Positions 1 through 7,500 of a stretch of 8,791 nucleotides of DNA are shown one piece after another. The stretch's first letter is position 1. Every line of letters starts with the position of its first letter. Source of the DNA: an uncultured Lachnospiraceae bacterium (lineage in GTDB: Bacteria > Bacillota > Clostridia > Lachnospirales > Lachnospiraceae); assembly GCA_947653315.1 (NCBI GenBank), contig CANTGP010000104.1, positions 1-8,791 on the forward strand, in the 5' to 3' direction. The position numbers and the translations under genes are program-made. The notes under the pieces are model-generated. The model did not search any database and was not told the origin of the DNA. It saw nothing but the letters and a program-made list of their open reading frames with translations.

Positions 1-7
1 CTCAGGA

Positions 8-18
8 GAGTTGAACTC
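8..18. repeat. Short palindrome GAGTT-G-AACTC before the response regulator
   Basis: A perfect 5-bp inverted repeat around a single G lies just upstream of the ribosome binding site of the response-regulator gene. It could be an operator half or the edge of something beginning outside the window. It does not match the BceR-box layout and is short enough to be chance, so no function is assigned. Confidence 0.2.
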
Positions 19-32
19 CGAGGGGTGAATAA

Positions 33-698
33 ATGCAGACAATCATGATAGTAGAAGACGATACCACTATCCGCGAAGAATTAACGCTTATATTAAAAAA
101 CGAAGGATACTGTCCCATAGAGGTCAGGGATTTTACGGATATTTCAAAACAGGTAAGGGTCGGCAGCCCGGATTTGGTGCTGCTGGATATCGGTCTGCCG
201 GGACAGGACGGTTTTTCCCTGTGTTCGGAAATCAGGAAATCCGTCCATGTACCGGTTATTTTCATTACCGGTCGTGATTCGGGCTTGGATGAAATCCGGG
301 CGCTTAGTTTAGGCGGTGACGATTACATTACGAAACCATATAATATTCCCGTGATGCTGGCACACATTAAGGCTGTGCTGCGCCGGGGCGGAGGCGTGCC
401 GGAGGCGGATGCCCTGGAGGCTTGCGGGCTGGTTTTGAATTTGGTGAAAGGAACCGTATCGTCGGAAATGGGGACGGCAGTGCTGTCCCGTAATGAATTG
501 CGGATTTTGGCATACCTGATGGAACACGCGGGGGAGATTGTAGCCCGCGCCGATTTAGTGGAAATGCTTTGGGAAAATAAAATTTATATTGATGATAATA
601 CACTCAGTGTCAATATGACAAGGCTTAGGGGTAAGCTGGAGGAAATTGGGAAAAGCGGGCTGGTTAAGACCCGCAGGGGAATGGGGTATCAGTTATGA
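33..698 (+). CDS. bceR: BceR-type response regulator (OmpR/PhoB family)
   Basis: Cytoplasmic two-component response regulator of 221 residues, a usual OmpR-family length. Residues 1-118 form the receiver domain. The acidic pocket is E8-D9-D10, the phospho-acceptor is D52 in LLDIGLPGQDG, the switch threonine is T79 and the conserved lysine is K101 in TKPY. Residues 125-221 form a winged-helix DNA-binding domain, with the recognition-helix region near IDDNTLSVNMTRLRGKL and the C-terminal hairpin TRRGMGYQL. The IDDNTLSVN wording resembles regulators of the Bce/Gra group. The start is ATG at 33, preceded by a GAGGGGTG ribosome binding site 5 nt upstream. It overlaps the kinase gene by 4 nt (ATGA), implying translational coupling. 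Family membership is firm. That it controls the transporter genes downstream is inferred from context. Confidence 0.93.
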   Translation: MQTIMIVEDDTTIREELTLILKNEGYCPIEVRDFTDISKQVRVGSPDLVLLDIGLPGQDGFSLCSEIRKSVHVPVIFITGRDSGLDEIRALSLGGDDYITKPYNIPVMLAHIKAVLRRGGGVPEADALEACGLVLNLVKGTVSSEMGTAVLSRNELRILAYLMEHAGEIVARADLVEMLWENKIYIDDNTLSVNMTRLRGKLEEIGKSGLVKTRRGMGYQL

Positions 699-1699
699 CA
701 GTGATGGAATTTTTGGAGGACCGCTTGGGAAATATTGTTTTTCAGGCGGTTTTTGTGATAGCGGCATCGGTATTTCTTTTGGTAACGGGGACAGAAGCGG
801 GAATCCTTCTGCTTTTGTTTGTGATATGGTTTTTATTTTTTGTTGGGGTACAGACTGCGGCTTTTTTCCGCTGCCGGACCCGCCTTAAGGAATTGCAGAA
901 CATTATGGATGGTTTGGATGAAAAATATTTGTTTGCCGAATGCATCCCGAAAGCGGGGACGGTTTATGAGCGGAAATTGTTTGAGTTATCCCGCAGGGCC
1001 GGAAAAGCGATGATTGGCGCCGTTTCCGATGCCAGGGCGGCACAGAGGGAATACAGGGAATACGTGGAGAGCTGGGTACATGAGATGAAAGCGCCCATTA
1101 CGGCGGCCGGATTAATCTGCCGCAATGCCAGTCCCGAAGTACGGGGAAAATTTTTGCGGGAGCTGGCGCAAATGGAAGCCCATGTGGAAAGGGCGTTGTT
1201 TTATGCGCGGGCGGAAAGCCCTGAGAAGGATTTTATTATCCGCAGGGTGAATCTTGCAGGGCTTGTGGATAAAGCCGTTTTACAATACCGGACGCTGCTT
1301 ATCCAAAGCGGTATCCGCATCGAAACAGGGGATTTGGGACAGACCGTTTATACCGACGGAAAATGGGTTATTTTTATGTTGGGGCAGTTATTGCAGAATG
1401 CGGCCCGCTACCGGGGAGATCATCCTTTGGTTACATTGTCGGCGGGGCAGGACGGAAAGGTGGTATGGTTGGCGGTGTGTGATAACGGAATCGGTATTCC
1501 TTCCCATGAAATCTCCCGTGTATGCCAGCGTGGTTTTACGGGAAGCAATGGACGTTCCAGGGGAGGCTCCACCGGAATGGGGCTGTATCTGTGCAGCAGG
1601 CTGGCGGAGTGTTTGGAAATTCATATGGAAATTACTTCGGAAACGGGAAAGGGAACGAAAGTGACGTTATTTTTTCCGGCGAAACTTACGGATTCGTAA
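695..1699 (+). CDS. bceS: BceS-type intramembrane-sensing histidine kinase
   Basis: Membrane sensor kinase of 334 residues. Two hydrophobic helices (about 13-31 and 36-54) are separated by only a few residues (TGTEAG), so there is essentially no extracellular sensor domain. This is the signature of intramembrane-sensing kinases that take their signal from a partner ABC transporter. The phospho-acceptor is H129 in WVHEMKAP. The ATPase domain has the N box QLLQNAARY (N235), G1 DNGIGI (from D263), the F-box region RGFTG and the glycine-rich G2 GSTGMGLYL (291-299), all apparently intact. It starts at ATG 695 inside the regulator's stop codon. A second ATG at 704 is possible, and neither has a strong independent ribosome binding site, which fits coupled translation. 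It should phosphorylate the adjacent regulator. The triggering peptide cannot be read from the sequence. Confidence 0.92.
   Translation: MTVMEFLEDRLGNIVFQAVFVIAASVFLLVTGTEAGILLLLFVIWFLFFVGVQTAAFFRCRTRLKELQNIMDGLDEKYLFAECIPKAGTVYERKLFELSRRAGKAMIGAVSDARAAQREYREYVESWVHEMKAPITAAGLICRNASPEVRGKFLRELAQMEAHVERALFYARAESPEKDFIIRRVNLAGLVDKAVLQYRTLLIQSGIRIETGDLGQTVYTDGKWVIFMLGQLLQNAARYRGDHPLVTLSAGQDGKVVWLAVCDNGIGIPSHEISRVCQRGFTGSNGRSRGGSTGMGLYLCSRLAECLEIHMEITSETGKGTKVTLFFPAKLTDS
1686..1699. promoter_or_regulatory. Candidate BceR-box operator TTACG-GATT-CGTAA
   Basis: A perfect inverted repeat (CTTACG-GATT-CGTAAG over 1685-1700) covers the last codons and stop of the kinase gene, about 77 nt before the ATPase start. 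From established knowledge, Bacillus BceR-like regulators bind TNACA-N4-TGTAA. This site has the same length, spacing and outer bases, with a symmetric A-to-G / T-to-C change at the innermost position. Its place upstream of the transporter genes suits autoregulated induction of bceAB by the regulator at 33-698. No T-tract follows, so it is not a terminator. Binding is inferred, and the stop codon contributes some of the symmetry by chance. Confidence 0.45.
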
Positions 1700-1768
1700 G
1701 GAAAATCCATATGATTTCGATACAACAAGTCCCGTTTTAGGTGTACCATATCGTCATAAGACAGGAGG
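1700..1768 (+). promoter_or_regulatory. Leader between bceS and bceA; possible transporter promoter
   Basis: This is the only sizeable untranslated gap within the Bce module. It holds a second, weaker inverted repeat AAATC-CATAT-GATTT (1703-1717) just after the BceR-box-like site. A poor match to a -10 element, TACCAT, lies at 1744-1749, with ACAACA 16 nt upstream as a very weak -35. A promoter needing activator help would look like this, but the hexamers alone are unconvincing. The location, not the bases, is the main argument. Confidence 0.25.
1763..1768 (+). promoter_or_regulatory. Ribosome binding site AGGAGG that fixes the bceA start
   Basis: A consensus Shine-Dalgarno sequence. It is only 1 nt from the first ATG (1770) but 7 nt from the second in-frame ATG (1776). 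Normal spacing therefore favours 1776 as the true start, trimming two residues (MG) from the longest reading. Confidence 0.7.
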
Positions 1769-1775
1769 AATGGGT

Positions 1776-2534
1776 ATGCTGCAAGTGAAAAATATCGAAA
1801 AATATTACGGGAACAAAAATAATGTCACCAAAGCGCTGGATCGGATCAGTTTTGATGTGGCGGATGCGGAATTTACCGCCATTATGGGAGCATCGGGAAG
1901 CGGGAAAACAACACTGTTAAACTGTATTTCCACTATTGACACCGTAAGTGCGGGGGATATCCTGTTGGATGGGGAAAACATAGCGGATCTTCCTGCCGCA
2001 AAACTGGCACAGTTCCGCCGTGAAAAGCTCGGTTTTGTGTTTCAGGATTTTAATCTGCTGGATACATTGACCATTGGGGAAAATATCGGTCTTGCACTGT
2101 CCCTCAACCACAGGAACGCGGACGAGGTGGAACGCCAGGTCGGTCAGGTTGCCCAAAAACTGGAAATCGATCATGTGTTGGATAAGTTTCCTTATCAGGT
2201 TTCCGGCGGGCAGAAGCAGCGGGCTGCCTGTGCCCGTGCCATTGTGGCGGGCCAATCGTTAGTGCTGGCGGATGAACCGACGGGGGCGTTGGATTCCAAA
2301 GCATCCAAAAATTTATTGGAAATCCTGGAAAAGATGAACCGGGATATGGGCGCTACCATACTTATGGTAACCCATGATGCTTACAGCGCCAGTTATGCCG
2401 GCAGAATCCTGTTCTTGAAAGACGGACGCATTTTTAATGAATTGCTGCGCGGGGAGCGGACACGGTCCGTCTTTTACCATGAAATATTGGATGTGCTTGC
2501 CTTGATGGGAGGTGATATCAGTGACGTTATTTAA
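1776..2534 (+). CDS. bceA: BceA-type ABC transporter ATP-binding protein
   Basis: Cytoplasmic ATPase of 252 residues from ATG 1776 (254 from ATG 1770, used for numbering here). It powers the adjacent FtsX-type permease, in the MacB/LolD/BceA branch of ABC ATPases. Walker A is GASGSGKT (40-47), the Q-loop is VFQDFNLLD with Q92, the signature is VSGGQKQR (144-151), Walker B is LVLADEP (164-170), the D-loop is GALDS and the switch histidine is H202 in VTHD. All are intact. The family-typical tail ends near residue 254. The gene overlaps the permease start by 14 nt, and the permease ribosome binding site lies within its last codons, so the two should be made together. In known systems the complex releases peptide antibiotics from lipid II-cycle intermediates and signals to the kinase. 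The substrate here is unknown. Confidence 0.94.
   Translation: MLQVKNIEKYYGNKNNVTKALDRISFDVADAEFTAIMGASGSGKTTLLNCISTIDTVSAGDILLDGENIADLPAAKLAQFRREKLGFVFQDFNLLDTLTIGENIGLALSLNHRNADEVERQVGQVAQKLEIDHVLDKFPYQVSGGQKQRAACARAIVAGQSLVLADEPTGALDSKASKNLLEILEKMNRDMGATILMVTHDAYSASYAGRILFLKDGRIFNELLRGERTRSVFYHEILDVLALMGGDISDVI
2508..2513 (+). promoter_or_regulatory. Ribosome binding site GGAGGT that fixes the GTG start of bceB
   Basis: GGAGGT within the 3' end of bceA ends 7 nt before GTG 2521. The upstream in-frame GTG at 2512 overlaps the site itself and cannot use it. The permease start is therefore placed at 2521. Confidence 0.75.
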
Positions 2535-4440
2535 ATTATCATTCCGCAATGCCTGCCGTCAGGCGGGGGATTATCTCGTTTATTTTGTGACGGTGGTTAT
2601 GGTGACGGCTTTGATGTATGCATTTAACGGACTTATTTTTTCCGAAGAAATCCGGGCGCTTTCCCGGCTGCTGAAATCGATGCCTGTTGTCATCGTTTTC
2701 GCGAGTATTGTGGTGGTGGGCATCATGAGCTGGTTGGTTTCCTATACCACAAAATTTATTCTGACCAGACGCAGCAGGGAACTTGGCACCTATATTTTGG
2801 TGGGTTTGGAGAATCGGCAGGTGGCACGGTTATTTTTTCTGGAAAATCTCGTGGTGGGCGGTTTTGCTTTTGTACTGGGAATCCTGTCCGGGAATATTCT
2901 GTTTCAGGTTTTGCGTGCCGTCATATTGGCATTGTTTGATATTCCATATCATTTTATGTATTCTTTTTCCGTGCAGGCAGCAGGGCTTACGTTCATCTAT
3001 TTCCTGTTGATTTATTCAATTGCCCAGTTAAAAGGGCGCAGGCGTATCCGCTCCATGAAAATTTATGATTTGATTTATTTCGAGCGGCAGAACGAGAAGG
3101 CGGTCATTGAAAAAAGCGGCCGGAGAAAAGCAGTTTTTGTGGTTTCGGTTTTGTTAGGGGCGATTGGAGCCGTTTTACTTATGGCTGGCGGGTTATTGTT
3201 CGGCATTCTTGGGGCAGTGTGCATTATTTTATTCCTTTACGGTTTTTTTGCCGGTTTTTCCTCTGCCATTCCTGCCTGGTTTGAAAAGCACGGGGAGAGA
3301 AAGTACCGTGGGCAAAATCTGTTGGTGTTCCGCACCCTGTCCGCCAAGATTGCCGAGATGGGGGTGGTTATGGCGACCATTGCCCTGCTTTTTACCGCAA
3401 CCCTGATTTCGGAAGGAAGCGGATTAACCATTCAAAGAATGCTTCAAAACCGGATGGCATTGTTAGCCTGTTTTGACATCATTATCAGCACCGGGAACCC
3501 GGAAGCGGAGGAATTTACGGACAGTGTGGCTTATGTGAAGGAAAACATTCCGGTGGCGGATTTCAGGCAATATTCTTTATATGAAGGGGAAACCTCCGAA
3601 ATAACGGATTATTTGGAAAATCATACGGAGTATTACCGGTGTTATGAAAAAGATATCTTAATGTGTGCCAGCGATTATGCGGCTCTTAGGGAAATGCTCG
3701 GCTATCCGGCGGCGGAACCCGGACAGGGACAATATGTCATCCATTGCCAGCCCTATTTGGCAGGGTTTTTGGAAGATTGGGAAAATCCCGTAAGGTCAGG
3801 CGGTCATACGCTGGTTCCGGCAGGTGTCCGCACGGAGCCGTTTGCCCAATATCTGTGGGACGTGAACGGGCAGGGATTTCTTTTGGTTGTGCCGGATGAA
3901 GCGCTGCAGTCAGGTACCGTCAGCCACACAATGTTTGTTGCGAAAACGGCAGAACCGGTAAAAGAAGCGCAATACGATTTTTTAGGGAAACAAATGGATT
4001 TGGATTTGTTTTTGTTTGTGAAATCCAAAGAGGAGGCAGAAGCGGCATCCATGATGGCAATTATGGTTTTCCCGCTGTATTATCTCGCCCTGGTGCTTAC
4101 CATGACGGCAGCCACTATCCTTACTTTACGGCAGCTCAGTGAGAAAAACCGTTACAGGCAGCAGTTTATCCTGCTGCGTAAACTTGGCATGGAGCGGCGG
4201 GAAATGGTGAAAGCGCTGAAAACACAGTTTGTTATTTACTATACCATGCCGGTGGTGCCGTCCGTGTTGATAGGAGTATGTTTTATATTGAATTTTGGCA
4301 GCGGAGTGGAACCGGGTACTTTGTCGGGAAGCAGTCACCCGCTTGTGATTGCAGGGATTACGTTGGGACTGTTTTTTTTGGTTTATGTGGTCTATGTCTT
4401 GCTTTCTTACGGGAGTTTAAAGCGGGAGGCGGCGGATTAG
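2521..4440 (+). CDS. bceB: BceB-type ABC transporter permease (FtsX family)
   Basis: Inner-membrane permease of 639 residues from GTG 2521, the usual length for BceB proteins. About ten membrane helices are visible: near 17-36, 55-76, 105-135, 150-168, 205-222, 224-246, 278-297, 512-535, 568-591 and 608-630. An extracytoplasmic domain of about 200 residues (roughly 300-508) lies between helices 7 and 8, the layout that defines BceB. FtsX-type cytoplasmic segments are visible at RRSRELGTYILVGLENRQ (83-100) and at QFILLRKLGMERREM (548-562). The basic stretch KGRRRIRSMK (171-180) follows helix 4. The extracytoplasmic domain is the most variable part of the family and is thought to set peptide specificity. 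It contains three cysteines (C374, C382, C409). This protein should pair with BceA and contact the short-loop kinase in the membrane. The exact substrate cannot be assigned. Confidence 0.93.
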   Translation: MTLFKLSFRNACRQAGDYLVYFVTVVMVTALMYAFNGLIFSEEIRALSRLLKSMPVVIVFASIVVVGIMSWLVSYTTKFILTRRSRELGTYILVGLENRQVARLFFLENLVVGGFAFVLGILSGNILFQVLRAVILALFDIPYHFMYSFSVQAAGLTFIYFLLIYSIAQLKGRRRIRSMKIYDLIYFERQNEKAVIEKSGRRKAVFVVSVLLGAIGAVLLMAGGLLFGILGAVCIILFLYGFFAGFSSAIPAWFEKHGERKYRGQNLLVFRTLSAKIAEMGVVMATIALLFTATLISEGSGLTIQRMLQNRMALLACFDIIISTGNPEAEEFTDSVAYVKENIPVADFRQYSLYEGETSEITDYLENHTEYYRCYEKDILMCASDYAALREMLGYPAAEPGQGQYVIHCQPYLAGFLEDWENPVRSGGHTLVPAGVRTEPFAQYLWDVNGQGFLLVVPDEALQSGTVSHTMFVAKTAEPVKEAQYDFLGKQMDLDLFLFVKSKEEAEAASMMAIMVFPLYYLALVLTMTAATILTLRQLSEKNRYRQQFILLRKLGMERREMVKALKTQFVIYYTMPVVPSVLIGVCFILNFGSGVEPGTLSGSSHPLVIAGITLGLFFLVYVVYVLLSYGSLKREAAD

Positions 4441-4527
4441 AGGCGGACTCCTGTACGGGCCGGGTATAACCGGAATGGGAATTATTGTATCTGAAAAGGC
4501 GGAAGGCTGCAGGAAGGGAAGAAAAGG
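4441..4527. other. Spacer between bceB and lhr
   Basis: Eighty-seven bases without a gene. They hold a near-palindrome CCGG-GTATAA-CCGG (4460-4473) whose centre, TATAAC (4465-4470), resembles a -10 element, but no -35 is recognisable at the right distance. There is no GC hairpin followed by T residues, so no intrinsic terminator is seen and read-through from the transporter genes is possible. Purine-rich AGGAAGG (4511-4517) and AAAAGG (4522-4527) precede the helicase ATG. The first is at about 10 nt, slightly long, and the second directly abuts the ATG. Confidence 0.4.
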
Positions 4528-7500
4528 ATGGAAGATGTTTTAAAGATTTTTGGGAAAGAAACGGAAGTTTGGTTCAGGGAGGCGCTTGGGGAGCCGACGC
4601 AGGTTCAGAGGGAGGCTTGGCCGGCGATTGCGGCGGGCGGTCATGTGTTGGTGTCGGCGCCTACGGGAACCGGGAAAACACTTTCTGCCTTTTTGGTGTT
4701 TTTGGACCAAATGGCAAAAGAAGAAAGGGAGGGGACGTTAAAAGAGGAGCTGCGGTTGATTTATGTTTCCCCTTTAAAGTCTTTGGCTGGGGATATCCGG
4801 GAAAATTTAAAACGTCCTTTGGATGGGATAAAGGGAAATATTACGGTGGCAATCCGTACTGGCGATACGCTTCCAAGGGAGCGGCAGAGGATGGTGAAGC
4901 ATCCGCCCCATATCCTGATTACCACGCCGGAATCTTTATATTTGCTGCTTACTTCCAAAACAGGGCAGAATATGCTGGCGACTGCAAAAACGGTAATTTT
5001 GGATGAGCTTCATGCCCTGATCGATACGAAAAGGGGTGCGCACCTGATGCTTTCGCTGGCACGTTTGGATATCCTGTGCGGACAGCCGTTACAGCGCATT
5101 GGTCTGTCGGCTACCATCGAGCCTTTGGAAACGGCGGCGGAGTATTTGGCGCCGGAAAAAGTGGGCGTTGTGGCTCCTTCCATGGTAAAGCAGGTCAGAC
5201 TGGAGGTACTCGGTCCTTATGCGGATTTAACCAAAGGAAGGAGGAAGGATCCGATTTGGGAGGAGCTTGGGGCGCTGGTGTACCGGTATTGCCAGGGCAG
5301 CCGAAGCGTAATCGCTTTTGTGGAGGGCAGGAGATATGCGGAGAAATTGGCGTATTACGTCAATTTGCAGGGCGGGGAAGGATTTGCGCGGGTACACCAC
5401 GGAAGTCTTTCCAAGGAACAGCGGATGGAAACGGAACTTGCACTCCGGGATGGGCAGTTAAGGCTTTTATGCGCTACATCTTCCATGGAGCTGGGCATTG
5501 ATGTGGGGGAAATCGACCAGGTATTACAGGTGGGATGTCCCCGCACCGTTTCCGGTACGATGCAGAGACTTGGGCGGGCAGGGCATAATCCGGGCAGGGT
5601 CAGCGTCATGTACCTTTTCCCAAGGACGGCGGCGGAATGTTTATCCTGCGGTATGACGGCGGAGCTTGCAAGGAAAGGCGGTATCGAGCAGGTCAATCCG
5701 CCCTCCGGATGTTTGGATGTGCTTGCCCAGCATTTGGTTTCCATGGCGGCATTTAAAAGTTATGGGCTGGAGGAAGTTATGGAGATTCTTCCGAGGGCAT
5801 GGCCGTTCCGCCATGTCACGGAAGAAGACGTAAGGTCCGTTCTCGGAATGCTGGCAGGGGATTATGAGCACGGGCGGGACATCCCTGCACGTCCGAGGGT
5901 TTTGTATGACAGGATACACGGAAAAGTGGAAGGGGACGGTTACAGCAGGATGCTGGCGGTTTCGGCGGGCGGTACCATTCCAGATAAAGGGTTATATGCC
6001 GTAAAAACGGAAGAAGGGGTGAAACTGGGAGAGGTGGACGAGGAGTTTGTTTACGAATCCCAAAAAGGCGACCGCTTTATCCTCGGTTCTTTTGCATGGC
6101 GGGTTCTGCAAATCAGCAGGGATACCGTGACCGTAACGCAGGCTCCCGTGGAAGGGGCACGGCTTCCTTTTTGGAAAGGGGAGATAAAAGGCAGGAACAA
6201 ACGGACGGGGGAAGCGTTCGGGCGTATGTTCCGCTCCCTTTCGGAAGCATACGGGGACGGAACGCTTTCGGATGCCCTGCAGGGGCTCGGACTGGACGGG
6301 GTTGCGGCGGGATTGGCTTCCGGTTATCTGGAGCGGCAGATAAAAGCGGTGGGAGGACTGCCGGATGACAGGACAATCATTGTGGAGCACTTTAAGGATT
6401 CCTCCGGGAACAGCCAGTTGATGTTCCATTCCGTCTTTGGAAGAAGAATTCATGCTCCTTTGGCGCTTCTTGCGGCAAAGACTGCGGGGGAACGGCTCGG
6501 GACGGAAATCGGGAGTGTGGACGAAGAAGACGGGTTTTTACTGTATGCATACGGGGACAGTATATTGCCGGAAGGGATTTTGCAGGGGATTAATCCTGAC
6601 GCCTGTGTCAGACAATTGGAAATTCTTCTGCCCGTTACCCCGTTGTTTAACATGGCATTCCGTTATAACAGCGGCCGTGCGCTGATGATGGGTGTCCGCA
6701 GGAACGGACGGCAGCCCCTTTGGATGCAAAGGCTGCGGAGTGCGGAGATGCTGGAACAGGTGGTAAGGGAGAAAGAACATCCCCTGATCCGGGAGACCAA
6801 GCGGGAGTGTATGCAGGAATTATGGGATGTGGAAGGGTTAAGGGAATTACTATGCGATATCCGTTCGGGTATGGTGAAAGTGCGGGAAGTGTATACCGAA
6901 ATACCTTCTCCCATGTCCCTTCCGTTCCAATGGGGGCAGGAAGCCTCGGTCATGTATGATTATTCCCCGACCCCGCAGGATATCCACAGAGCGGTGGAAG
7001 AAGCGTTAAGAGAGGAAGAAAAACAGGCGTTAAAACCGGGGCGGGGGGAACTGGCGCAGGTACAGGAACGCGACAGGCTTCCGTCGGACGAAAAACAGCT
7101 TCATTCCCTCCTGATGACGGAAGGGGATTTGGCGGCAGGGGAGCTGGATATTCCGGCCAAATGGCTGGACCGTTTGGCAAAAGACGGCAGGGTACTGTAT
7201 TTGGAGCAGGGTTTATGGATTGCGGCGGAACAGGAAGAAGAATATGCGGCTGCATTTGGGGAAACGGAATCCGAATCTTATAGAAAGGAAGGGAAAGAAC
7301 GGGAAGAACGTCTCCATATCATCAGACGGATGCTGCGCTACCGGGGGGCCGCGGATGCGGAGGAGACGGCGGAACGTTACGGATTAGCTGTTTTTGATGC
7401 GAAACAGGTATTGGAAGAACTTTGCCGGAGGGAAGAAGCGGTAGAGCAGGACGGCAGGTATTACCACGCACAGTTGTACCGCCGCGCCAGGATACGGACG

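Noticed and set aside
1685..1700. CTTACG/CGTAAG dyad as a terminator of the regulator genes
   Set aside because: The loop is only 4 nt, the stem is short and no T-run follows. The BceR-box layout is a better explanation.
1917..2255. 112-codon open frame on the minus strand within bceA
   Set aside because: It is antisense to the Walker A to signature region and is explained by the codon pattern of the real gene.
4485..5006. Open frame of 173 codons on + overlapping the helicase start
   Set aside because: It runs out of frame through the Walker A and downstream motifs of the helicase, has a low-complexity glycine/lysine-rich composition and no family resemblance. It is a shadow of lhr.
5076..5501. 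141-codon open frame on + inside lhr
   Set aside because: It is out of frame across helicase motifs III to V, glycine/arginine-biased, and matches no known fold pattern.
5992..6453. 153-codon open frame on the minus strand
   Set aside because: It is antisense to the conserved helicase core, is rich in proline, arginine and serine as expected of a shadow frame, and has no ribosome binding site evidence.
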